From Echinarachnius parma (lineage: Eukaryota; Echinodermata; Echinoidea; Clypeasteroida; Echinarachniidae), in contig JBAMJV010001790.1 in assembly GCA_037951105.1 (NCBI GenBank), positions 1 through 64,000 on the forward strand: a stretch of DNA of 64,000 nt, in the 5' to 3' direction. The translations under genes and the position numbers were made by a program. The notes below the pieces were generated by a model. That model was not told the DNA's origin. It did no database searches and saw only the letters and a list, made by a program, of their open reading frames with translations. Of this stretch, positions 13,060 to 24,407 are shown in pieces. Within the stretch, counting starts at the first letter, position 1. Every line of letters begins with the position of its first letter.

Positions 13060-13910
13060 AACAAGAGAAACATAAATGTTTATGGGATGTATATATACCT
13101 TGTCACTTTGTCACTTTAATGATGGAGATGTTTTATGACCATAGTATCATCTTGTCAAAATCTCTTGAGGTACAGGCTATGATGTAAGTTTGTGTTACCA
13201 TAGATAGATATATATAAGTATACATGTCAGCCTTGTTTTTTACTAGTCCAAGTCAGCTAGTTAGCACAAACTAGTCTACTAATTGGACCAGAGAAGCATA
13301 AACAGTTTATGGAATGGTTGCACCTTGTCAATTTAACGATGGAGATATTTTATGGTTCTTGTCGCTAGGTTAGGTTCAGAGATGTAATGTACTGCTGCCA
13401 CCATAGATTGATATATCACCCTCCTTTGACCAGCCAAGACAAGTCCGACCCTGTTCACAACATACAGATCAAGTTTTGATCAGGTAGCTCTTTTGGAACA
13501 GTATTCAAGCTGTTCAGAACTATTGATATGTTACAAAAGAAATGTTACATCATTACTTTGGTATTTGATGGAGGGTGGCAAGAGCTTTCTTATCCAACCA
13601 CAAATCCTGTGAATTGAAAGTCAATAGACCAAAATTAATATCATACAGGTCTAGATCATTTTAAAGAGAGATGTTCTAGTATTTTTCCGCAGCTTCTAAA
13701 CAGGCCCTGTGACTTGGTATGATAGGAAGGGGGAGGGATGTCACAGTTCTTTCTTACACTGGCTTGGTTATCCAACATAAAAAACTTAGCATTAATAGAC
13801 GTAGGCTTGAACTAATGAACCAGATTATTAATATAACATTTAGAGAGATGTTCACTTAATTTTGTGCAGCTTGTGAACAGGCCCTGTGATGTGGTATGAT
13901 AGTTTTCCGT
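13060..13910. repeat. Nested diverged duplications
   Basis: ATGGAGAT-TTTTATG, CCATAGATTGATATA and GCAGCTT-T-AACAGGCCCTGTGA each occur twice within this stretch. Confidence 0.6.
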
Positions 13911-14079
13911 AGACAGGTCAGGGCGATGAAAGATGAACCGTGAGTTATGATGTAAATGCTAATGGGGGAAGGGAGGAAGGGGGAGAGAGATGCCACAGAT
14001 GTGTAGTTGCATACCACCATAGCACTGCTGGCAGATGTGTATGGCTTTTATTTGATGGGCAGTGTTCATACTTCAAGAT

Positions 14080-15010
14080 CATCATGCATGGAGATCCGCA
14101 GAACCTGTCCGAACATCTCTGAGAAGAGGTACAAAATTCTGACCCACTCCTTATGTCCACCTCTTTTGAGATCAGAAGAAGCTATGAGAACTGGAATCCC
14201 TATGGCTCGCACAAATCTGAAATCTATCACATTTTGACATGCTAGACCCTAAAAAGCATCACTCCACCCCACCCCTGCCCCTCGCCTACCTAAGAAAAAA
14301 GCTTTTGGATGAGGAATTCAAAATCCCTGTTGCTCCTAGAGATCTGAAAGATTTGAACAAGTGATGCATGTTCCTGTCCCATTTCGACACCCCCCCCCCC
14401 CTTCCTCCCCCCAGTTAGGAAATGAAGAAATGCTGATGGACCCAAATCCCCTTTGCTCCCACGATTCTGAAAGATGTGAAGAAATTATGCATCATTTATT
14501 AAAACAGGTGGAGAATATCGCTTCTTGACATCCGTTTTTTATTAAAGTGCACTTCATCTTGACATGCAGGACCTGAAATTTCTCTACCAGTACCATTTTA
14601 TTTTCAAATAGCGGAACTAGACTGTCCTCCTGCCCCACCTCAATATCCTCATCATAGAATAGTTGCTGTACATGTACTACCCCCTAGAACCAAGGCTAGA
14701 ACCCACTCTGAATATGGACTGTCCCATCTGCCCTTTCCATGTGGAATCAAAACTTATTGAAGGTTGTGAATATGAAGAACAAATCTAATGCCTGTGTTTA
14801 TATCATACCTGCCCTCACAGAATCTACGCTGTCCCCATGCATACTTGGGCTGGAGTCTATGGAGAATGCATGTTATAGTCTTAGCACAAATCCATCATTC
14901 TTGAATAAACCTTTTCCTTTTTGACCTCACCCACTTTCCTTCTTTCTTGTTTTAAAGAGAAGAATCTATCCTGTGCCCTCAGGACTATATGTTTCATACC
15001 TGCCCTCACA
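14080..15010. repeat. Diverged tandem copies (CCC-TTGCTC..GA-ATCTGAAAGAT; CATACCTGCCCTCACAGAATCTA)
   Basis: Three copies of the first motif lie between about 14190 and 14500 and two of the second near 14806 and 14996. A C run is at 14391-14401. No gene is seen here or on to 15746. Confidence 0.6.
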
Positions 15011-15746
15011 GAATCTATACTGCCTCCATAAACCTTTCCTTCTTGCTGCCCGGTCCCTCTTGTTTCTCTTTGAATCTAATATCTGTGCCTCGGGTTTATT
15101 CTCACGCCAGTTCGCACATCATTTCAGCGACAGTTACGACTGTTGGCACACGCCCTCACAAAATAGCTGACATACTCGTTGTCGGGACCATTAGCTTCTG
15201 TAGCACATCAGCTGCTCCGAGTTCTGTCGTCTTTGTGGTGTTAGCGTGGAATGGCTTTTAAAGGCACACTCTGATTTTGCAGGTATTTGACACAGACAGA
15301 AATAATCTTCAAAGAAATTGAAATAGGTTTTTATTGATATTTATTATTGACAAAAGTATCCATATTTAGGTTGACAAGCAGGAGGTTAAATTCAAAAGAT
15401 GTATACTTAGTGAAAGTTGAAAAGATATATATATTTGTAGAGATATAGAATTCTGGAGCTTTATGTGTAGTGAGGATTTCAGTGTCTTTTGAAAAATATT
15501 GGGTTAAAGGTGGGGAAGATAAAATGAGCATTTGTTTGTGGATGCCGACAAAAATAATGATACACTTTTAAAGAGATATGAAAATTCTGAAGTTTATATG
15601 TGTAGGGACAAGAGGTTTATTAGTTCTGTGTAAGGCGAAAGGTGCAGAAATTATCATAAAAAGAAAGGTCTTATCTTTTGTTTTAAAAAATTGAAAATTT
15701 TACTGACCAGTGTTTACTCTTTAGTGAAAAGAGAAAAGGTTTATTG

Positions 15747-17017
15747 TAATGCTGTTAGGTAAAGAAAAAATCCTGGATCGTTCTCGGATCGGTAGAATTC
15801 AAAATCGCTAACGAGATTCTCGGATCGGATCGGATCTCGGAAAAAAATAATATTGCAATTTGCTCTGAAAAAAATGCAGCGTTGTAGACTTATCTTTCTT
15901 GTTTTATATGCCAATAATATTAACAATGTTGACGCTTTGAGGCATGCACATATCAATCTTTACAGAAAAACAGTTACAGACTATTCAGAATTAACTAAGT
16001 TTCGCAAGAAAAGTATTTTTTCCGAAATGAATTGGGCCTAGAAATCGATCGTTTGTTCAGCATCGCGCCACACATTCACAGAACTCAGCCGGCTAGTCAC
16101 GGGGAAACATCACATGTAAATTTGTACGATCTTCTTGGTGAGAGCCTTCAAAATGTGGCTATAAATTAGCCTTTTTGTGATCAACACAATTTTGGTAGTC
16201 TACTTACATGATAACATGGCATTTGAAAGCTGAACAGATTACAAAAAATACCCCCAAAACAATGAAAACTGCGCTGAATATATTGATAAATTTCCAAAGC
16301 ACGTTCGTGAGGGAAGGTTGAAGTAGTTACGGTACTGGTAGCAGCAAGTTTTCGGGCCGCTGCACTGCTGGCATGTTACACACATGTTCGCTCGTGTACG
16401 GGTCTTTGTTTCATACGCCGGATTCATCCGCGATCTGTTATTATATGTATAGTTGTTATTTACCGATTTTTTTTAGTAGTTGTTTGCATTGCTTTGGGGC
16501 TCAGTTTTTTTCTGTTCAGCTTTTAAATGCCATGCAATCATGTAAGTAGAATATCAAAACATTTAAACATGGTGCAAATAACCAAAATACGTATTTTGAG
16601 CCACTTTTAGAATGCACTGGCTGATCAGCTCGATCATACAGATATACATCTGAAGTCTCCCCGAGAGTTTCGGCCTAACTTTGTGTGCATTTCCGTCGGC
16701 AATATCGTTCAAATGACTAGCAATTTTTCGCATCCTGTTCAATTTTCGACTGCGAAACAAATTAGCCAACCAAGAATTTCTCCAAAATAACCACTCATAA
16801 AGTAAACAATATTGATTCCCCCATTCTTTATTTAAATTACACTACTTAATGGACTGTCAAACATACACATTTTCAATTATTACTGGAGAAAATGGGTCGG
16901 CAAAATCTTCCGATATTTTCTACCGAGAAAATTTATTTCTCGGATCCGTCTCGGATCCGGCTCAGAAGCGATTATCGCCGGGAAATCGGATCGTTCCCGG
17001 ATCGGATAACAGCATTA
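15747..17017. mobile_element. hAT-like non-autonomous DNA transposon with perfect 8-bp target-site duplication
   Basis: TAATGCTGTTA at the left end and its exact complement at the right end, flanked on both sides by GTTTATTG (15739-15746 and 17018-17025). Both subterminal regions are packed with CGGATC palindromic text (about 15775-15842 and 16937-17006), a likely transposase-binding region. There is no transposase-length frame. 8-bp duplications with short terminal repeats suggest the hAT superfamily, but the ends are not a classic hAT terminus. Confidence 0.82.
16199..16550. repeat. Inverted repeat inside the 15.7-17.0 kb transposon
   Basis: A 39-bp arm (starting TCTACTTACATG, 16199-16237) is complementary, with few mismatches, to 16512-16550. 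The arms could form a stem around a 274-bp loop, or mark a nested element. Confidence 0.78.
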
Positions 17018-17382
17018 GTTTATTGCTTATTAGTAAAGTTTGAGAGGTGGTGTAAATGGTGGACCAGGGGAATTCAAGCAAGTTAAGGTCATCAGCATTA
17101 ACAAGTTTTTATTTTATTTATAAGGTTCCCTGGCATCAGGTTGAATATTTCCTGACTATTGCAAAATATGGAGCTTTTGCCATACCTCAAATTTTCTTTG
17201 CCAATTTTTTGTATTTCTGAAAGGAAATTTAATCAAAACAAATTTAAGTATTCTGCTGGTTAAAGATGTTGTTCATGGGCAGATTTTAATCAATTATTGC
17301 CAAAAGGAAAACAAATCTGAAATGTTTTCATTTCAAGTGTAGATCATTGAAACCCTTTTCCAAAAGTAAATTGACATGATGT

Positions 17383-17768
17383 TATAGGGATCAACTTTGT
17401 TGGCATGTGCAAAAAGTAATGAATGGTTGGTATAAGTAATGTGTAGTTTTGTGATCTGATGTGTCCTTGAGTATTGCATGAAAATATTCTGTTAAATGGA
17501 TGTTATATGGCCGAGTAATGAGTGAAAATGCAAAGTGATATTTGCTAACTCATTGCACTGACTTTGTACATAGTTATGACTATCCAGTGGATAGTTGAAA
17601 ACCTGTACACTTCAATTGTAAATAACTTTCTAATGAAAAGGAAATTAGAAAAACCTAAACCATGTTCCATGCTTCTTTTGGTAATGCAAATACAACAAGG
17701 TATGAGAGAACCACTCGAGTTCCAAGTAAGTTTGGGGGATTTGGACAATGTTACTAGATCCCTTTAAA
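17383..17768. mobile_element. TTAA-type short element, family C
   Basis: AGGGATCAACTTTGTTGGCA at the left, ACTAGATCCCTTTAA at the right. The left TTAA has decayed to TTAT. Inverted relative to the copy at 6130. Confidence 0.78.
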
Positions 17769-17989
17769 GTGCTTAAAGAATGTGCTGTAATCACTTAAAT
17801 TTGCTGCATAATTGCATGAGGATCCTGCTCAGGAATAATTTGTGCCTAGCTATGAAGACATAGCGCTGAGCCCTGTGCGCATTCCCCACTTTGACCACTT
17901 AGTGACTTTAAATTATAGTACTTCAAGTTCCAGAGGCCTACTATCACTGTCAAAGTCCATTATAACAAATGGACAGATGACCAAACACT

Positions 17990-18650
17990 CAAGGTCAAGA
18001 AAATGAGGGACCAATTTAATTGGAGGTGGTCCTATTCCTGTTGATGATATTCTTTATCCAGCTGGTCATATTACTGGATAGGAATAGCAAAATATATTTG
18101 ATGCCTCAATAATATCTAACATTTAAATTCAGTATTTTAATACTGTTGAAACACTATAGAGATTAATAACAACATACTAAAGTTCAAAAGATTACAAGTG
18201 GTGGTCCAGGGTATAGGCCGCTTGATGTGGTTATGACAGTGATGTTTATGTGTCTGACTAGCATAAGGAAATGGAAAATGTCCGAAATTTATCGTTGGTC
18301 ACGAGAGAAATGGTTTTGGTCCAATGTGTGCTAAGGAGGTTTATATGCCAGTGAGGCGAAAGGAAAATAGAAATATCATTAATGTTCGAAATTGAACTGA
18401 AGTATTTTGCTACTGTTAAATAACTATCAGAAAAAATGACAATCTTCATGTTAACAGGTCACGTCAAATTCATCCAAGGTCAAAGGAGTAATGGTTTGAG
18501 TCCAGGGTTGGCTAATGAGGTTTATTTGCTTCACTGGCGAAGGAAAATTGAAATGTCCATAATTGAACTCATTTGTATGTTAATATTGTTAAATAATGAC
18601 GATCTTCATGTCAACAGACGACAAATTTATCTAGGATCAAGGGGGATTTT
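17990..18650. repeat. Diverged tandem copies of about 185 bp
   Basis: GGTC-A-G-AG-AATGGTTT, CTAA-GAGGTTTAT and GGCGAA-GGAAAAT blocks recur at about 18300 and 18480. Confidence 0.6.
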
Positions 18651-18678
18651 TTTTTATGGAGGTGGGCTGCTCCATACC

Positions 18679-18872
18679 CAGTGTCATAGCTACAGGGGGC
18701 ATTGGAGAATACCCCCCCCCCCCCCCCCCCCACACACCCCATTTTTTTTGATGGAAGACAATTAAAAAACATAATTTTAAATCTTTTTAAAAGTAAAGAT
18801 GTACCTACAGTGCACCCCCATTAATGTATGTGTGCCCCCTCCCCCAATCTGTCTGACCATGCTACACCATTG
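18679..18872. mobile_element. hAT-like short element, CAGTG-CRTAGCTAC family (old copy)
   Basis: CAGTGTCATAGCTAC at the left and GCTACACCATTG at the right. Flanks TCCATACC and TCAGTACC agree at 6 of 8 positions. Carries a C run at 18712-18730. Younger copy at 39763. Confidence 0.7.
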
Positions 18873-18990
18873 TCAGTACCACTGGGGTGTTTATCCCTTT
18901 GCCTGGCTACAAGCGATGGGAAGTGAAGACGTCATTGGTGTTTGTAATTGAACATGACTCTACCACCTCTTCCAGGAATGGTTTGTTTAA

Positions 18991-20043
18991 AATAGGGGGA
19001 CGTTGATGGCAGCATGGGGGTGCAAATAGGGGGACGTTGCTGGCAGCATGGGGGTGCAAATAGGGGGACGTTGATGGCAGCATGGGGGTGCAAATAGGGG
19101 GACGTTGATGGCAGCATGGTGGTGCAAATAGGGGGACGTTGCTGGCAGCATGGGGGTGCAAATAGGGGGACGTTGATGGCAGCATGGGGGTGCAAATAGG
19201 GGGACGTTGATGGCAGCATGGGGGTGCAAATAGGGGGACGTTGATGGCAGCATGGGGGTGCAGGGGGACGTTGATGGCAGCATGGGGGTGCAAATAGGGG
19301 GACGTTGATGGCAGCATGGGGGTGCAAATAGGGGGACGTTGATGGCAGCATGGGGGTGCAAATAGGGGGACGTTGATGGCAGCATGGGGGTGCAAATAGG
19401 GGGACGTTGATGGCAGCATGGGGGTGCAAATAGGGGGACGTTGATGGCAGCATGGGGGTGCAAATAGGGGGACGTTGATGGCAGCATGGGGGTGCAAATA
19501 GGGGGACGTTGATGGCAGCATTGGGGTGCAAATAGGGGGACATTGATGGCAGCATGGGGGTGCAAATAGGGGGAAGTTGATGGCAGCATGGGGGTGCAAA
19601 TAGGGGGACGTTGATGGCAGCATGGGGGTGCAAATAGGGGGACGTTGATGGCAGCATGGGGGTGCAAATAGGGGACGTTGATGGCAGCATGGGGGTGCAA
19701 ATAGGGGGACGTTGATGGCAGCATGGGGGTGCAAATAGGGGGACGTTGATGGCAGCATGGGGGTGCAAATAGGGGGACGTTGATGGCAGCATGGGGGTGC
19801 AAATAGGGGGACGTTGATGGCAGCATGGGGGTGCAAATAGGGGGACGTTGATGGCAGCATGGGGGTGCAAATAGGGGGACGTTGATGGCAGCATGGGGGT
19901 GCAAATAGGGGGACGTTGATGGCAGCATGGGGGTGCAAATAGGGGGACGTTGATGGCAGCATGGGGGTGCAAATAGGGGGACGTTGATGGCAGCATGGGG
20001 GTGCAAATAGGGGGACGTTGATGGCAGCATGGGGGTGCAAATT
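18991..20043. repeat. 34-bp minisatellite, about 31 copies
   Basis: Unit AATAGGGGGACGTTGATGGC followed by AGCATGGGGGTGCA. Copies are nearly identical; one lacks CAAATA-type bases near 19260 and one has a single-G deletion near 19670. Because 34 is not a multiple of 3 and the unit has no stop on the minus strand, all three minus frames stay open and give 347-385-residue false ORFs. Confidence 0.98.
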
Positions 20044-20089
20044 AGTCCACCACATGTACCCCATCCATCACCTGAACTCTTGAAGGGAA

Positions 20090-20700
20090 AATAACAATGT
20101 CATCGGTGATGGAGTCGGTCTTGAGATCTGCTGTGAGGTCCAAGACTTGTTTTGTAATTGGGTTTTTAGCTGTAATGGGTGATTTGTAGGACTGAGTCTT
20201 GATTTGGAATACAGTCTTTATTTAGTCCTATTATGTGAAGATCAAAAACCTGAAGTTGGCATTGAGATTTGCTGTTAAGTCCCACTTGATTTGTAACGAG
20301 GTATTTAGTCAGACCTATTAGATGAAGCCCAAAATCCTGACAATTGTCAAGTCTCGAAATTTGATGTTAGTGTTACTCCGAGTCTTTATTTCTAATAATT
20401 GAGACCTATTAGATGAATCATACAATCCTGAAGTCAGTCTTGACGTTAGCTATTGGGTCCTAGTCTTGATTTGTAATATGGTCTTTAGACCTAGTATGTG
20501 AAGTCCCAAATCCTTAAATCATCTTGAAATTTCATGTTGGGTCCAAGTCTTGATATGTGTTAAGGTCTTGGGACATACATGTATTATGTGAAGCTCAACA
20601 TCATGTAGTCAGTTTCACATTAGGTGTTAGGTCTGAGTCTTGAGTTGTAAGTGAGGTCATGAGACCTGTTTTAGGTGGAGACTGAAATCCTGATCAAAAT
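20090..20700. repeat. About five diverged tandem copies (100-120 bp)
   Basis: GAGTCTTGATTTGTAAT, GGTCTTTAG-ACCTATTA, TGTGAAG-CC and AATCCTGA-GTC blocks recur. Nothing else is seen up to 21407. Confidence 0.72.
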
Positions 20701-21407
20701 TAAATTGCCGCAAATAACTGGTCTAACAGGTCTAGCTTGTGGTCCATCAAGATACCTTTTGACAAATCCAGGATTTGTTCCCACATAATTTATACCAAAT
20801 TATACTTATAACTTCAAGTTGTCTTCTAAATGATCTCGATAATGAATATTGTCAATGTGATTCATTGAGTACGTAGACACCATAATCTTAGTTCCAATTT
20901 TGTAATTAATTTGCATCAATAATGTTGTGCATTACCCAAAACTTGTACCCCTATAGCTCTTTCTACCTTCAACTTTCACCCCATCTTCATTCATATTAAC
21001 CCCCACCTCAACTCATACCAACACCCTCAAGTTGTCTTCTAAATGATCCCGATAATGAATATTGTCATCCGTTTATCACCTCGCACCTTAAGATGACACT
21101 TCCAATATCCCAATTCCTGTCAGACACCAATTAAGTGGGTCAGATTGCTGGAGATGGTAGATAGATTTACACTTTTACTACTCCAAGACCAAACAGGATT
21201 CACAGATTGATTTTGGATGTTAATGTTGGTTGCAGTCAAAATGTGTAGTGCGCCCTCTTTTGACAAAGTGGGTTGAGGGAAAATGTTGGATTTAGATGAC
21301 TTGCCTTGCTGAGACTCAAAACCTGCAAACCTTGCACAGAAAGACGAGAACCCAATCCACTCTACCACAATGATTGATCTATAGATTGGTGAAGTGTGAT
21401 GTCATCA

Positions 21408-21780
21408 ATGATGTCATAAACATCTTTTTTTGGAATTTTCAAATTTGGACTTCATTTTCAGAAAGAGCATAACAAATCATGTCCAAATACCGAAAATCAA
21501 TTGAATCTATAGGTTACGTATTGGCTGAGATATGCCCATCCGAATGATTTGTGTTGTCAATGGGCAATCAGTGTTATAGTGCACTGGTTCATAACTTTAT
21601 GAACCAGTGCACTATAACACTGATTGCACATTGGAGTAAAATTCATTTGGATGGGCATATCTCAGCCAATACGTAATATATTCAATTGATTTTCGGTATT
21701 TGGACATTATTATTGATGCTCTTACGGAAAATGGAGTTCAAATTTAAAAATTCGAAAAAAGTGTTTTTATGACGTCATGG
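21408..21780. mobile_element. Long palindromic (foldback) element of about 370 bp
   Basis: Arms of about 180 bp. The inner part is nearly perfect: CAGTGTTATAGTGCACTGGT at the left and its complement at the right, with the turn near 21597. The outer ends are ATGATGTCATAA and TTATGACGTCAT. It encodes no protein. A cruciform-capable MITE is the likeliest origin. Confidence 0.85.
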
Positions 21781-22988
21781 CTTCTGTACTCTATAGTATT
21801 TTCTCAAAGGTGCAATACACGATTAAAGAATGTTTTGTTATCTAAACTAGACAAGAACTTGTCAATGACACTTTGCAGTTGGTTCAGATATTTGCAAGTG
21901 GAAGTATTAGTTTCCAACTTGTTAATTCCTGTTTACTTTTTAGAGATAATAGATAGTGAGACTTTAATTCAAGGGCAAATCTGAACTTCAACCTTTAGTT
22001 TTGTCTATCAAACATAATTGTGTTTCTGTGACTATTAGTGAATGGCCAAATAAAACACTGAAGGGTGCATCAAGTTATATTAGTTTCATACTTATTTGTT
22101 ACTGTTTACTTAAAGAGATAATTTGGATTTTTTGAATAGTGAGTTGTTATATTCTTGGCTGAATCTGAACTTCAACCTCTGGTTATCTCTCAAACCAAGG
22201 AGGTTTATTAAACCTCCTTGCTCAAACACAGTTGGACATGTGTTTCTCTTGAGTGTTACTGAACAGCTAAATAAACAGAATGAAGTGTGTGTGAAGTTAG
22301 TCAAGTTAACCCATCCTAATGTGTTGACGATTTTACATTTTTAACCATACGTAAAAGCCATGAACAATCTCTATTGGTAAACTTGATTACCAAGCAATAA
22401 TCCGGACAACATTTTTCACAATGTGAAGTATATTCTCAATAAATCAGCATGATCTCGGGATCAGGTCTATAGAGACATTGTGTTAATATTGAAATTAAAT
22501 TGTCTTCAAGAATTTAAAGGACTTGGAAATAGTCTTGGACTAATGCTTTTTATTCTATAACTAATACTAATTTACAGTAATTTTTTTGTTGGTATAGTGG
22601 TCAAAACAAGATAGACTTTATCTTCAAACTAGCTTATTTTGCACCCATCCTGTTTTAATCAAGTCTCTCAAACCACAAGAGCAAAATGTAAACGTTTGGT
22701 AATGGATATACTGAGCAAATTTTGTTATAATCATGTTTAAGTTAAAGATAGAGTGAACTCCAACAATGTTGACATTCCTCTTATAGACACACCTTTCTGT
22801 GGTTCTTTGGGTATGTGAACTTTAGTGCTGGTAGTGGTGGGTGGAAGTTGTTCCAAATTTAATATTTTGGTTGAATTTGACAAAGTTAATATAGCACTGT
22901 TGTATGTAATTAAAATCCAATTAAACAATTTTAAAAATGATTGACTTAAAATCCTCACTCTGGGATGACAGTCAAATATACAGTGCAT
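21781..22988. other. No gene seen
   Basis: AT-rich. Near 21930-22250 two diverged copies of a TGAACTTCAACCT-containing segment occur. Confidence 0.5.
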
Positions 22989-23211
22989 ATGATGACATAA
23001 ATGGTACCCCGGGGTACCAGACGAAAATCCGCCATTTTGTTTAATTATTTATTTAATTTTTAGGGCTGTACTGTGGGTATAGCGTGCATACAATCGCGCG
23101 CTGCACTGCATGCACAACGCAATAGCTGCGGTACGGTTGGACGCAAGATGGCGTTACACAACGCGGGATACCGGGTACAACGGTACCCCGGGGTACTGCG
23201 TGTGTCATCAT
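22989..23211. mobile_element. 223-bp inverted-repeat element with GGTACCCCGGGGTACC at both ends
   Basis: ATGATGACA, a 6-bp variable part, then GTACCCCGGGGTAC at the left; the same order, complemented, at the right. The interior is CpG-rich, unlike its surroundings. Confidence 0.78.
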
Positions 23212-23704
23212 ATATACAATACAAGACACATACGGAATGCTTTCCCATTAACCCATTGCTTACTGGTACCTGGTTGGTCCTGTAGTAACTCTATGGGGGA
23301 TTGCGAAAACAGGTTTATTATAGCACATTCTTCATAAAACCTAGTCCAAGATACCCTTGGCACACTAATTCCAGCAATAACACACATGTAAAATGACATG
23401 TTTACTCCCTTGGGAGCTTTCCAGCAATATATACCCATATTTTTCCATTCAGTAATTCCTTTATACAGAAGGGAGATATATATTATCACACTCAACAATC
23501 AACAAGAACCATTTTGTTTAATTGTCATTGGTTTGCTGATAGTAGATCCATCCTGCTTTTGACTTTATTTAGTCTACTGCCCTCTTGTGATAAGAATAGT
23601 CACATGCCACCATAGATTGGTACACTGCCTACCTTGCAATAGTCATGGTCAATATTGAATACCAATTTGAGAAAGTTTGTTTCAAATTCATAAGTGGTTA
23701 TTAT
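23212..23704. other. No gene; half-copy of family A near 23249-23310
   Basis: TTAACCCATTGCTTACTGGT followed by CTATGGGGGATT resembles the start of family A; the other end is absent. Confidence 0.5.
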
Positions 23705-24124
23705 TAGGCCTGAGTCATGTCGGAATTTTTTTGTTCCGGAATCCGTCGGTGTTGTGCCGGTCGGAATCCGGTATTCCGTTAAAAAAAATCTGCCAATGAA
23801 TGATACGGAACGAACACGCACTAGAAGGTCTGCCATGGTTTCGGCAGCGCAGCTGGCATGCAGGCCCCGCGCTGCGAGACAGGCCAACTCAACTGCCTTG
23901 ACCTTGCAAGCAAGTTGCACTCTTAAAAAGTGCCGAAAAGGAACGAAAATGTCTCTTATTTTACTTACATGTTTGTATGGCTTTTAAAATAAATACGAGA
24001 ACAATTACCTGCAAAAACAGCAAAAACAAAAAATGCGCTGATTATATCTCGAACATTTTCTAACTCGCTCGAAACTGCATGAACTGAAGCTAATAAATAC
24101 AACGACACGAATAAGTCAACACTA

Positions 24125-24260
24125 ACTTGTATACTTTGCGTGCAGGCTATAGGGTCTATTTTCCTACGCGAGATCCATCCGCTGGGGATTTCCCCAATTC
24201 CCGGCGGATCGATCTCGCGCAAGAAAATAGACCCATAACCTGCACACAAAGTATACAAGT
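24125..24260. repeat. 136-bp near-perfect hairpin
   Basis: Arms of about 58 bp beginning ACTTGTATACTTTG and ending ACAAAGTATACAAGT, with GGTCTATTTTC-CGCGAGATC in each arm. The turn is near 24190. Confidence 0.92.
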
Positions 24261-24407
24261 GATATGGCGGGCTGTGTCGGAGCATTAGTACCGATATCGA
24301 TAGAGGGCGGACTGGATGTCAACGTTTGAGAAACGTTTGATGACATATGTTATAGGTACGGCGCAGCTAGCTAGCTCTGACGTGATAGCAGCTGGGCAAT
24401 TCCACCA

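Noticed and set aside
18991-20043. Possible CRISPR-like regular array
   Set aside because: Units are contiguous with no unique spacers, and the genome is animal.
18907-20064. Three overlapping minus-strand ORFs of 347-385 codons
   Set aside because: They are translations of a 34-bp minisatellite in all three frames. No conserved domain or splice context supports coding.
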